Shown: in pieces, positions 25,705-34,203 of the stretch
Numbering within the stretch: position 1 is the first letter of the stretch
Layout: each line of letters opens with the position of its first letter
NCBI RefSeq assembly: GCF_029351045.1
Contig: NZ_JARKIN010000001.1
Location: 6,663,001-6,727,000 of the forward strand
Reading direction: 5' to 3'
Source of the DNA: Streptomyces sp. WMMB303
GTDB taxonomy: Bacteria > Actinomycetota > Actinomycetes > Streptomycetales > Streptomycetaceae
DNA: 64,000 bases
Program-made: the position numbers and the translations under genes
Notes under the pieces: generated by a model
The model's database searches: none
Seen by the model: the letters and a program-made list of their open reading frames with translations, nothing else
Told to the model about the DNA's origin: nothing

Positions 25705-26892
25705 ATGTCTGAGCCGAGCGAGGCCGCTGCGAGCGAGGCCGCTGCCGGCGGGGCCCCGGAGAGCGAGGCGGCAGGCGAGGCCAAGGGCGGGCGCGATGCC
25801 CAACTCAAGCACACCGGGCTGCGGCCGGGCTGGACGACCGGTGCCTGTGCGACAGCGGCCACGACCGCCGCCTACACCGCGCTGCTGACCGGCGACTTCC
25901 CCGATCCGGTGACGATCACCCTGCCCAAGGGCCAGACCCCCGCCTTCGCCCTCGCGTACGAGGATCTGCGGCCGGGCATCGAGGCCACGGCCGCGGTCGT
26001 CAAGGACGCGGGCGACGACCCCGACGTCACCCACGGCGCCCTGGTGCGGGCCACCGTGCGCCCTCTCGCGCCGGGTGCGGGCGTCGTCTTCCGGGCCGGG
26101 CCCGGCGTGGGCACCGTCACCCGCCCCGGCCTGCCGCTCGACGTGGGCGAGCCCGCCGTCAATCCGGTGCCGCGGCAGATGATGCGCGAGCACGTCGCCC
26201 GCGTGGCGGACGGGCACGCAGCCACCGGCGCCGACGTGGAGATCACCCTGTCCGTCGACAACGGCGCGGAGATCGCCCGCTCCACCTGGAACCCGCGACT
26301 GGGAATCGTCGGCGGGCTGTCGATCCTGGGGACGACCGGCGTCGTCGTCCCCTACTCGTGCTCCGCGTGGATCGACTCGATCCGGCGCGGGGTGGACGTG
26401 GCCCGTGCCGCGGGGCGGACGCATGTGGCCGGTTGCACGGGATCGACCTCGGAGCGGACCGTCGTCGCCGAGTACGGGCTCCCGGAGGACGCGCTGCTGG
26501 ACATGGGGGATTTCGCGGGCGCCGTGCTGAAATACGTACGCCGCCACCCGGTGGACCGGCTCACCGTGTGCGGCGGTTTCGCCAAGCTGTCCAAGCTGGC
26601 GGCCGGGCATCTGGACCTGCACTCCAAGCGCTCCCAGGTCGACAAGGGCTTCCTCGCCGGCCTGGCCCGGACGGGCGGCGCCGACGAAGACCTGGCGGAC
26701 CGGATCCGGGCGGCCAACACGGGTCTCGCCGCGCTCCAGTTGTGCGCCGCCGCGCACGTCCCGCTCGGCGACCTCGTCGCCGAGGCGGCGCGCGACGAGG
26801 CGCTCGCCGTCCTGCGCGGGGCACCCGTGCGGGTGGACGTCCTCTGCATCGACCGCGCGGGGACGGTCGTCGGACGCAGCGCCGTGCGCTAG
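25705..26892 (+). CDS. cbiD: Cobalt-precorrin-5B (C1)-methyltransferase CbiD
   Basis: 395 residues. Installs the C1 methyl group. Signatures are LRPGWTTGACATAATTAA near residue 40, VPYSCSAW in the middle, and TVCGGFAKLSKLAAGHLDLHS near residue 290. CbiD is typical of the cobalt-early (anaerobic) route, whereas this cluster also has CobG of the aerobic route; this hybrid set is usual for Streptomyces. It takes the place of CobF. ATG 25705; the first 30 residues are a disordered Ala/Glu/Gly-rich extension. Convergent with cobM, 15 bases apart. Confidence 0.93.
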   Translation: MSEPSEAAASEAAAGGAPESEAAGEAKGGRDAQLKHTGLRPGWTTGACATAATTAAYTALLTGDFPDPVTITLPKGQTPAFALAYEDLRPGIEATAAVVKDAGDDPDVTHGALVRATVRPLAPGAGVVFRAGPGVGTVTRPGLPLDVGEPAVNPVPRQMMREHVARVADGHAATGADVEITLSVDNGAEIARSTWNPRLGIVGGLSILGTTGVVVPYSCSAWIDSIRRGVDVARAAGRTHVAGCTGSTSERTVVAEYGLPEDALLDMGDFAGAVLKYVRRHPVDRLTVCGGFAKLSKLAAGHLDLHSKRSQVDKGFLAGLARTGGADEDLADRIRAANTGLAALQLCAAAHVPLGDLVAEAARDEALAVLRGAPVRVDVLCIDRAGTVVGRSAVR

Positions 26893-26907
26893 CGCCCCGC
26901 GCGGCCC

Positions 26908-27657
26908 TCAGCAGGTGTGGCGGTCGCGTTCCGCGGAGTAGAGGTGGCTGTCGCGGAAGTGCTCGGCGGCCAGGGTGCGGCCGACCAGGATGACGGCCGT
27001 CCGGCTGAGCCCGGCCGCCGTCACCCGTTCCGCGATCTCCTCCAGGGTGCCCCGCAGTACGACCTCGTCGGGGCGGCTGGCGAACGCGACGACCGCTGCC
27101 GGGCAGTCGCCCCCGTAGTACGGGAGGAGTTCGGCGACCACCTCGTCCACGTACCGCACCGCGAGGTGCAGTACGAGCAGTGCGCCGCTGCGGCCCAGCG
27201 TGGCCAGGTCCTCGCCGTCCGGCATGGGGGTGGCCTGCCGGGCGACCCGGGTCAGCACGACGGTCTGGCCGACGGTCGGCACGGTCAGCTCCCGCTTCAG
27301 CGCGGCGGCCGCCGCCGCGAACGCGGGGACACCCGGTACGACCTCGTACGGCACCTCCGCGGCCGTCAGCCGCCGCATCTGCTCGGCGACGGCGCTGAAG
27401 ACGGAGGGGTCTCCCGAGTGCAGCCGCGCCACGTCGTGCCCCTCGCGGTGCGCGCGGACCAGTTCCTCGGTGATGGCGTCCAGGTCGAGTTGCGCGGTGT
27501 CGACCAGCCGCGCGTCGGGCGGGCACTCGGCGAGCAGTTCCCTGGGCACCAGGCTGCCCGCGTACAGGCAGACCCGGCAGGCGGCCAGCGTCCGGGCGCC
27601 GCGCACCGTGATCAGGTCGGCGGCGCCGGGCCCGGCGCCGATGAAGTACACCGTCAT
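26908..27657 (-). CDS. cobM: Precorrin-4 C11-methyltransferase
   Basis: 249 residues of the tetrapyrrole methylase family. VYFIGAGPGAADLIT at the start and LHSGDPSVFSAVAEQMRRL near residue 85 form the SAM site. It methylates C11. ATG 27657 overlaps the cobL stop (ATGA on this strand), so cobL and cobM are translationally coupled. Confidence 0.94.
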   Translation of the reverse strand: MTVYFIGAGPGAADLITVRGARTLAACRVCLYAGSLVPRELLAECPPDARLVDTAQLDLDAITEELVRAHREGHDVARLHSGDPSVFSAVAEQMRRLTAAEVPYEVVPGVPAFAAAAAALKRELTVPTVGQTVVLTRVARQATPMPDGEDLATLGRSGALLVLHLAVRYVDEVVAELLPYYGGDCPAAVVAFASRPDEVVLRGTLEEIAERVTAAGLSRTAVILVGRTLAAEHFRDSHLYSAERDRHTC

Positions 27658-28961
27658 CTCTCGTCTCCCCACGCGTCCTCGGGTCCCCGTACGTCTTCGG
27701 GCGGCTCGCCCGTCACCTCAGCGGCGCTCTTGCACACCGCCCACTGGGTCACCGGCATCGCCTGCCGCCAGCCGGTGAAGCCGCCCACCGGCACCCCGTG
27801 CGCGACGGAGAGCCGCACCAGTTCACCGCCGTACCTGCGGTACCAGCGCACCAGCAGCGCCTCGGACTCCAGCGTGACGGTGTTGGCGACCAGCCGCCCG
27901 CCCACCGGCAGCGCCGCCCAGCAGGCGGCCAGCAGACCGGGCGCCGTCAGCCCGCCGCCGACGAACACCGCGTCCGGTGTGGGCAGTCCGGACAGCGCCT
28001 CCGGTGCCGTACCGGTGACCACCCGCAGCCCCGGCACCCCCAGCCGGTCGGCGTTGCGCGCGATCCGCCCGGCACGCTCGCCGCTGCGCTCCACGGTCAC
28101 CGCCCGGCAGGCCGGATGGGCCCGCATCCACTCCACCGCGATCGACCCCGCGCCGCCGCCCACGTCCCACAGCAGTTCACCGGGCGCGGGCGCCAGCGCG
28201 GCCAGCGTCGCGGCCCGCACATGGCGCTTGGTGAGCTGCCCGTCGTGCTCGTACGCGGCGTCCGGCAGCCCGGGTACCGCACCCGGCCGCACCACGTCGG
28301 CCTCCGGGCCGGCCGCACAGACCACGGCGACGATGTTGAGCGGGTCGCCCGGCGGATGCCGCCAGTCCTGTGCCGTCCCCGCGCTGGAGCGCTCGCGCGG
28401 GCCGCCGAGCTGCTCCAGCACCCGCATCCGGCTCGGTCCGAAGCCGTGCTCGCGCAGCAGCTCCGCGACCCGGGCCGGGGTGTCGGCCCCGGCGCTGAGC
28501 ACCAGCAGCCGCCGCCCGTCATGGAGCGCGGCGGCGATCCGGGCGAGCGGCCGGCCGACCACGCTGACCACCTCGCACTCCTCCAGCGCCCAGCCGAGCC
28601 GCGCACACGCGTGGCTCACGGACGAGGGGTGCGGCAGCACCCGGAGGGACAGCTCCGGCAGCAGCTCGGCCAGGGTGCGGCCGATACCGTAGAAGTACGG
28701 GTCACCGCTGGCCAGCACCGCGATCCGGCGCCCCGCGTGCGCCGCGAACAGCCCCGGCACGGCGGGCCGCAGCGGGGACGGCCACGCCACCCGCTCCGCG
28801 GCGCACTCCGCGGCGGGCAGCAGGTCGAGTTGCCGCGCGCCCCCGAAGACCACCTCGGCGGCGCGCAGCGCCTCCCGGGCGGGCTCGGCCAGCCCCGGCC
28901 AGCCGTCGGCGCCGACGCCGACGACCGTCACCTCGGGCGGGACGGCGGCGGACGGGGGCAT
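27654..28961 (-). CDS. cobL: Precorrin-6Y C5,15-methyltransferase (decarboxylating)
   Basis: 435 residues, a CbiE-CbiT fusion. The N-terminal CbiE half (about 1-215) has GVGADGWPGL and LASGDPYFYGIGRTL; the C-terminal CbiT half (about 230-420) has LLWDVGGGAGSIAVEWMR, a class I SAM motif. It methylates C5 and C15 and decarboxylates the ring-C acetate. The start at 28961 is chosen by similarity to the normal beginning of the enzyme; the frame stays open upstream, and an earlier GTG adding about 11 residues is possible. Confidence 0.92.
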   Translation of the reverse strand: MPPSAAVPPEVTVVGVGADGWPGLAEPAREALRAAEVVFGGARQLDLLPAAECAAERVAWPSPLRPAVPGLFAAHAGRRIAVLASGDPYFYGIGRTLAELLPELSLRVLPHPSSVSHACARLGWALEECEVVSVVGRPLARIAAALHDGRRLLVLSAGADTPARVAELLREHGFGPSRMRVLEQLGGPRERSSAGTAQDWRHPPGDPLNIVAVVCAAGPEADVVRPGAVPGLPDAAYEHDGQLTKRHVRAATLAALAPAPGELLWDVGGGAGSIAVEWMRAHPACRAVTVERSGERAGRIARNADRLGVPGLRVVTGTAPEALSGLPTPDAVFVGGGLTAPGLLAACWAALPVGGRLVANTVTLESEALLVRWYRRYGGELVRLSVAHGVPVGGFTGWRQAMPVTQWAVCKSAAEVTGEPPEDVRGPEDAWGDER

Positions 28962-29166
28962 CGCAGACACGTCGGGGATCGCAGCCACCTTCACCTTGGA
29001 GATCGCACAGCTCTCGAACAGGGACGGCTCGAACTGTACTGTTCGGGACCCCGCACTCCGACCGCCGGTCCCCGCACCACCGGCCCCGGCAGCCGCCCCC
29101 GGTCCGCCGGCCCGGACCAGCGGTCCCCGGTCCGCCGGAGGCGGCCCCCGGGCCACAATGGGGCGC

Positions 29167-31008
29167 ATGGATCAGAACGCACTGCCCGACCACGCCATGC
29201 CCGACTGGGAGAAGCGGTTCAGGGCGCCGCGCGTCTCCCTGCCCGAGTGGGCCGAGGACGCACCCGCCCGGTCGCTGTTCGTATCGAACGCGACGGGCAC
29301 GTTCGAGCTGTACGCCTGGGACCGGACGACCGGCGAGCAGCGGCAGGTGACCGACCGGCCCAACGGGACCACGGACGGCACCCTTTCGCCCGACGGCGAG
29401 TGGATCTGGTGGTTCTCGGACACCGACGGCGACGAGTTCGGTGTCTGGATGCGGCAGCCCTTCGCAGGCGGCCCCGACGCCCGCGCAGTCGAGGGGCTGG
29501 ACCCCTCCTACCCGGCGGGCCTGGCACTCGGCCGGGACGGCACCGTGGTGCTCGGCCGCTCCACGGACGAGGACGGCTCCACCGTCCATGTGCTGCGCCC
29601 CGGCTCGCCCGCGCCCGTCGAGATCTACCGGCACAGCGAGTCGGCGGGCGTGGGCGACCTCTCGCACGACAGCAGCCTGCTGGTGATCGAGCACACCGAG
29701 CACGGGGACGCCATGCACGCGGCACTGCGCGTCGTACACCCCGACGGCTCGACCGTCGCGGAGCTGGACGACAGCGAGGGCGGCACCGTGGAACTGGGGC
29801 TGACCGTGCTCGGCTTCGCCCCGGTCGACGGCGACCCGCGGCTCCTGGTCGGCCACCAGCGGCACGGCCGGTGGGAGCCGATGCTCTGGGACCCGGTGGC
29901 GGGCACGACCACGGAGCTGGCGCTGGACCTGCCCGGCGATGTCGCCGCCGAGTGGTATCCGGACGCCGCAGCGCTGCTGATCGCCCACAGCCACCAGGCC
30001 CGCGACGAACTCTTCCGCTACGACCTGACGAGCGGCACGCGCACCCGCATCGAGACGCCCGCCGGGTCCGTCATGGGCGTGACGGCGCGGCCGGACGGCG
30101 CCGTGGAGTACCTGTGGTCGTCCGCCGCCGAGCCGCCCCAGGTGCGTTCCGCGAGCGGCGCCACCGTGCTCGACCCGCCCGGGATGACCGCTCCGCGCTC
30201 GGTGCCCGTCGAGGACGCCTGGGTCGAGGGGCCCGGCGGGACCGTGCACGCGCTGGTGCAGAAGCCGGCCGGGACGGGCCCCTTCCCCACCGTCTTCGAG
30301 GTGCACGGCGGCCCCACCCACCACGACAGCGACGCCTTCGCCGGGCAGCCCGCCGCCTGGGTCGACCACGGCTTCGCCGTCGTGCGGGTCAACTACCGCG
30401 GCTCCACCGGATACGGCCGCGCCTGGACGGACGCGCTCAAGCACCGGGTCGGCCTGATCGAGCTGGAGGACATCGACGCCGTCCGCGCCTGGGCCGTCGG
30501 CTCCGGTCTCGCCGATCCGGACCGGCTGGTGCTGGCGGGCGGCTCCTGGGGCGGCTACCTCACCCTCCTCGGGCTCGGCGTCCAGCCGGAGGTGTGGGCG
30601 CTGGGGCTGGCCGCGGTGCCCGTCGCGGACTACGTCACCGCCTACCACGACGAGATGGAGGCGCTGAAGTCCCTGGACCGCACCCTGCTCGGCGGCACGC
30701 CGGAGGAGGTGCCCGAGCGGTTCGAGGCGTCCTCGCCGCTGACGTACGTCGACAAGGTGCGCGCGCCCGTCTACGTCTCGGCCGGGGTCAACGACCCCCG
30801 CTGCCCGATCCGGCAGGTGGAGAACTACGTCACCCGGCTCGAGGAGCGCGGCCACCCGCACGAGGTGTACCGCTACGACGCGGGACACGGTTCCCTCGTC
30901 GTCGAGGAGCGGATCAAGCAGATCCGGCTGGAGATCGACTTCGCGTTGCGTCATCTTCCGCGGACGGACGCGGAAGGCCGGCATCCGCTTCCGGACCGTC
31001 CGGCGTGA
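29167..31008 (+). CDS. S9-family prolyl oligopeptidase-like serine peptidase
   Basis: 613 residues. The N-terminal about 370 residues form a WD40-like beta-propeller (SPDGEWIWWFSDTDGDEFG is one blade). The alpha/beta-hydrolase domain follows: oxyanion HGGPTHHDSDAF, nucleophile GGSWGGYL (GxSxG), Asp in NDPRCPI and His in DAGHGS near the C-terminus. It resembles acylaminoacyl peptidases acting on short peptides in the cytoplasm. The start could be ATG 29158 or 29167. The last 95 bases overlap the convergent SURF1 gene. Confidence 0.9.
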   Translation: MDQNALPDHAMPDWEKRFRAPRVSLPEWAEDAPARSLFVSNATGTFELYAWDRTTGEQRQVTDRPNGTTDGTLSPDGEWIWWFSDTDGDEFGVWMRQPFAGGPDARAVEGLDPSYPAGLALGRDGTVVLGRSTDEDGSTVHVLRPGSPAPVEIYRHSESAGVGDLSHDSSLLVIEHTEHGDAMHAALRVVHPDGSTVAELDDSEGGTVELGLTVLGFAPVDGDPRLLVGHQRHGRWEPMLWDPVAGTTTELALDLPGDVAAEWYPDAAALLIAHSHQARDELFRYDLTSGTRTRIETPAGSVMGVTARPDGAVEYLWSSAAEPPQVRSASGATVLDPPGMTAPRSVPVEDAWVEGPGGTVHALVQKPAGTGPFPTVFEVHGGPTHHDSDAFAGQPAAWVDHGFAVVRVNYRGSTGYGRAWTDALKHRVGLIELEDIDAVRAWAVGSGLADPDRLVLAGGSWGGYLTLLGLGVQPEVWALGLAAVPVADYVTAYHDEMEALKSLDRTLLGGTPEEVPERFEASSPLTYVDKVRAPVYVSAGVNDPRCPIRQVENYVTRLEERGHPHEVYRYDAGHGSLVVEERIKQIRLEIDFALRHLPRTDAEGRHPLPDRPA

Positions 31009-31759
31009 GTCCCAGCGCGGCGTCCGCGGCCGTCTCCGCCTCCCGGCGGAAGAAGCGGAACCACATGAACACCACGAACCCGGCGAAGACGAACCACTGC
31101 GCCGTGTAGCCCAGGTTCTGGAACGCCTTCATGTCGAGGCCGGTGTTGTCGGGCGCGACCGGCGGCACCGGTCTCAGCGGCCGCTGCGTGTGCTGCTCGG
31201 TGATCCAGGCGTCCCGCACCCCGTAGGGGACGACGTTGACGAGCGGCGCGGCGCTCACGAACCCCAGCTGCCCCTCCGGCAGCGCGCCCGGAGCGCCGGC
31301 ATCGTGCTGCGACTCCGGTGCCTGGAGCACCCCGGTGACGGTGACCTCCCCCTCGGGCGCCGCCGGCACCCGGTCCGGATCGGCCGCGCCGGGCAGCCAG
31401 CCGCGCACCACGGGCAGGGCCTTGCCGCCGCCGTCGGGGCGCAGCAGGGACAGTACGTAGAAGCCCCGCTTCTCCTCGACCGTCCGGTCGGGGACGAGCA
31501 GCGGGTGCGCCGCGTCGAACCGGCCCGTCACCGTGGCCGTGCGGCCCACCGTCTCCTGGGTCACCGGGAGCAGCTCCCGCAGCGGCCGCGCCTCGGCGCG
31601 CGCCTCCGCGCCGGACTGCTCCCGCTGCTCCTGGTGCCGTTCGACGCGGTCGTCGAAGCGGCTGAGCTGCCAACTGCCCATCAGGACGCAGACCGGAATC
31701 GCCACCAGGGCGAAGAGGTTGATCGCCCACCATCGCGGCGTCAGCAGGAACCGGTACAC
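30914..31759 (-). CDS. SURF1-family cytochrome oxidase assembly protein
   Basis: 281 residues. One helix at each end (WWAINLFALVAIPVCVLMGSW near residue 10; WFVFAGFVVFMWFRFF near residue 230) and the conserved GSWQLSRFDDR, VRGWLP and NLGYTAQWF segments between define SURF1. It helps assemble haem-copper oxidase at the membrane. GTG 31759 (VYRFLLTPRWW) follows GGAG; an upstream GTG at 31780 is possible. A charged tail of about 45 residues overlaps the end of the convergent peptidase gene. Confidence 0.9.
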   Translation of the reverse strand: MYRFLLTPRWWAINLFALVAIPVCVLMGSWQLSRFDDRVERHQEQREQSGAEARAEARPLRELLPVTQETVGRTATVTGRFDAAHPLLVPDRTVEEKRGFYVLSLLRPDGGGKALPVVRGWLPGAADPDRVPAAPEGEVTVTGVLQAPESQHDAGAPGALPEGQLGFVSAAPLVNVVPYGVRDAWITEQHTQRPLRPVPPVAPDNTGLDMKAFQNLGYTAQWFVFAGFVVFMWFRFFRREAETAADAALGLTPDGPEADAGLPRPSAEDDATRSRSPAGSA

Positions 31760-31868
31760 ACTCCCACAGTACGGCCACACACCGGCGCCGCTGCCAGGAG
31801 GGCCCGGCAGGCGGAGGTCCGCTGCGCGGGGGCCGCCGGGGCCCGGCCGACGAGGGCTCCGCGCCGGG

Positions 31869-33224
31869 TCAGTTCTGCGGGATCACGCCCGTGCGGTAGA
31901 CCGTTCCGCTGCCGCACGCCCCGGAGACCTTCGTGCCCGCGGCAGGGGCACCGCCCTCCGGAGTGTGGGAGATCACGACATCGGCGTCGCCGCCACCCGG
32001 GTCGCCGCCACCGCCGTCGCCCTCGCCGGGCGTTCCGGTGCCGCCGCCGGAACTCTCCCCGCCGCCGTCCGCGGAGCCGTCGCCGCTGCCGGCGCCGGGG
32101 CCGGTGGTCTCGCCGTCGCCGCGGCCGCCCTGCGGCGTGGGCGAACTGCACCCGCCGCTGGGCACCCACGCGAACTTCACCACATACGCCTGGCCGGGGC
32201 GCAGCACGACCTCGTCCCGTGCGGCGGCCGGATCGCCGAGGCCGGGCGCCGGATCACCCGCGGTGTGGTCGACGACCAGGACCTGCCCGCCGCCGGCCCT
32301 GCCCTGCACGGAGGCGCCGACCAGCCCTTCGCCCTGGACCGTGCAGGGGTCGCCGGAGACGTTGGCGACCCGGAAGCTGCCGTAGACGGTCCCCTTGCTG
32401 TCGGGCGCCCCGGATTCCGCGGAGCCCCCGCCGAGCTGGTTGCTGCCGCAGGTGGGTGCGCTGGCGCTGAGCGTCTCGTTGGGGTCGGCGCTGTCGCCGG
32501 GGCCGCCGGTGGGCGCGGGGTGAGTTCTTCCGTCGCCCTTGTGCTTCTTGTCCTTGTCCTCGTCCTTGCCGCCGTCCCGGTCCTCCTCGCCCTTGCCGCC
32601 GTTGCCGCCGGTGCCGGCCTCGGGACCGCGGGTCTGGCCGTGGACGCTGCCCGCGGTCACCGGGTGGTCGTCCCCGCCGACGCCGGGTACGCCGCCGTAG
32701 ACGAGCGCGGGCACGCCGACGAGGGCCACGAGGGCCGCCGCCACACCGCCGACCATCGCCTGGCGGCGGTGCGCGCGCCGTGCGGGCACCGCCCGCTGGA
32801 GGTGGTCGAGGGTGCGGTCGAAGCTCTCGGCGGGCGGTTCGATGCCGCGGACGCTGTGCTGCAGGAGGTCCCGGAGGGTCTCTTCCTCGGAGCTGAGCGC
32901 GGACTCGTCGAACAGGTCGAGCGACATCTCCTCGGAAGCGCCGGACTCCTGCCCGGAGCCGGACTCCTGCCCGGAGCCGGACTCCTGCCCGGAGCCGGAC
33001 TCCCGCGCGAGGCCCGCCGCCCCGGCGGCAGCGCCCTCCTCGGCGGCAGCGCCCTCCTCGGCGGGGTGTCGGTCCGCGGCCCCTTCCGGCCCGTCCGCGC
33101 GCGAGTCCTGCGCCTCGGGGGGACCCGGCACCTCAGGCGAGCCGGGTGCCTGGGGGGAGTCCCCCGGCACTTCGTGCGACCCGCGCGGCTCCTCGCCGTC
33201 GGGGAAACCCAGTCCGTCACTCAT
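31869..33224 (-). CDS. Single-pass membrane protein, likely partner of the adjacent ECF sigma factor
   Basis: 451 residues. A cytoplasmic acidic/Gly-Ser/Pro region of about 150 residues includes three copies of SGSGQE. One transmembrane helix follows (AMVGGVAAALVALVGVPALVYG). The outside part has a Lys/Asp/Gly-rich linker, a beta-rich domain with paired Cys, a Gly/Ser linker, and a Cys-containing tail. The ATG overlaps the sigma factor stop (ATGA), so it is translationally coupled. Position and topology suggest an anti-sigma or sensor role, but there is no HxxxCxxC zinc motif. Not a named family. Confidence 0.7.
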   Translation of the reverse strand: MSDGLGFPDGEEPRGSHEVPGDSPQAPGSPEVPGPPEAQDSRADGPEGAADRHPAEEGAAAEEGAAAGAAGLARESGSGQESGSGQESGSGQESGASEEMSLDLFDESALSSEEETLRDLLQHSVRGIEPPAESFDRTLDHLQRAVPARRAHRRQAMVGGVAAALVALVGVPALVYGGVPGVGGDDHPVTAGSVHGQTRGPEAGTGGNGGKGEEDRDGGKDEDKDKKHKGDGRTHPAPTGGPGDSADPNETLSASAPTCGSNQLGGGSAESGAPDSKGTVYGSFRVANVSGDPCTVQGEGLVGASVQGRAGGGQVLVVDHTAGDPAPGLGDPAAARDEVVLRPGQAYVVKFAWVPSGGCSSPTPQGGRGDGETTGPGAGSGDGSADGGGESSGGGTGTPGEGDGGGGDPGGGDADVVISHTPEGGAPAAGTKVSGACGSGTVYRTGVIPQN

Positions 33225-33721
33225 GACGCCGCCTCCATGGCGGTGCGCAGCGCGGCGATCCCGCGCGAGCCGTATGCCTTCACGGAACCCAGGGAGAGAC
33301 CGAGCACCTCGGCCACCTGAGCCTCCGTCATATCGGCGAAGTACCGCAGCACCAGCACTTCGCGCTGGCGCCGCTGCAGGCCGCGCATCGCCTTGATCAA
33401 CTGATCCCGTTCGAGCTGCTCGTACGCCCCCTCCTCGGCGCTCGCCATGTCGGGCATCGGCTTGGAGAGCAGCTTCAGCCCGAGGATGCGGCGGCGCAGC
33501 GCGGAGCGGGAGAGGTTCACGACCGTCTGCCTGAGGTAGGCGAGGGTCTTCTCGGGGTCGCGCACGCGCTTGCGCGCCGAGTGGACGCGGATGAACGCCT
33601 CCTGGACGACGTCCTCGCACGAGGCGGTGTCGTCGAGCAGGAGCGCCGCGAGCCCGAGCAGGGACTTGTAGTGGGCGCGGTAGGTCTCGGTCAGGTGATC
33701 GACTGTGGTGCCATGTGCCAT
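33221..33721 (-). CDS. SigE-family ECF sigma factor
   Basis: 166 residues: sigma2 (SCEDVVQEAFIRVHSARKRV near residue 35) and sigma4 (LQRRQREVLVLRYFADMTE, then AEVLGLSLGSVKAYGSRG near residue 130). This is the compact two-domain layout of the Streptomyces SigE-like family that pairs with a downstream membrane regulator. ATG 33721 is the best start; the frame is open upstream. It directs RNA polymerase to a small regulon. Regulation by the coupled membrane protein is inferred. Confidence 0.88.
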   Translation of the reverse strand: MAHGTTVDHLTETYRAHYKSLLGLAALLLDDTASCEDVVQEAFIRVHSARKRVRDPEKTLAYLRQTVVNLSRSALRRRILGLKLLSKPMPDMASAEEGAYEQLERDQLIKAMRGLQRRQREVLVLRYFADMTEAQVAEVLGLSLGSVKAYGSRGIAALRTAMEAAS

Positions 33722-34041
33722 CGCCTCGTCAGCGTCCCCATGCTGTGTGAGCGGACGCGAAGGGCGCGCGGCGGGCCACGGCGCGATCACAGACATGCCT
33801 CCCGCCACTGGTAGCCCTCCGGCACCAGCGCTGGGGCGACCAGGGGCCGTTGCGATTCCGAGTACCTCTGCCACGCCTGTTTGACACGTTTCCCCCCGTC
33901 AGGGTTGTACGCGACAGGCACTGTGCGCGAAAACACACCACATGCCGTCATACACACATCTCTCAGTCTCCGTGAACGCCCCGTGTCTCCCAGGCCCTCC
34001 ACCGCGCTCCCCGTGCGCGTCAGGCTCCAGGGACACAAAGA

Positions 34042-34080
34042 CGCTCCCCGCCTGCCTGCCGGTTGCAGGGGCGGGGAGCG
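34042..34080. terminator. Hairpin downstream of aspartokinase
   Basis: CGCTCCCCGCC pairs with GGCGGGGAGCG over about 17 bases, 125 bases past the ask stop and ahead of the sigma factor gene. Acts as a terminator for ask on the minus strand. Confidence 0.6.
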
Positions 34081-34203
34081 CCATTGTCCGTCAGCGCACA
34101 CCACCGTGGCCAGTGGGTCCGGCGGACCGGTGGAATGCGCCGGTCAGCGAGGATGCCGGCCCGGTAGCGGCTCCGCCGGGTGAGGGCGGTGCCGCCGGCC
34201 CGG

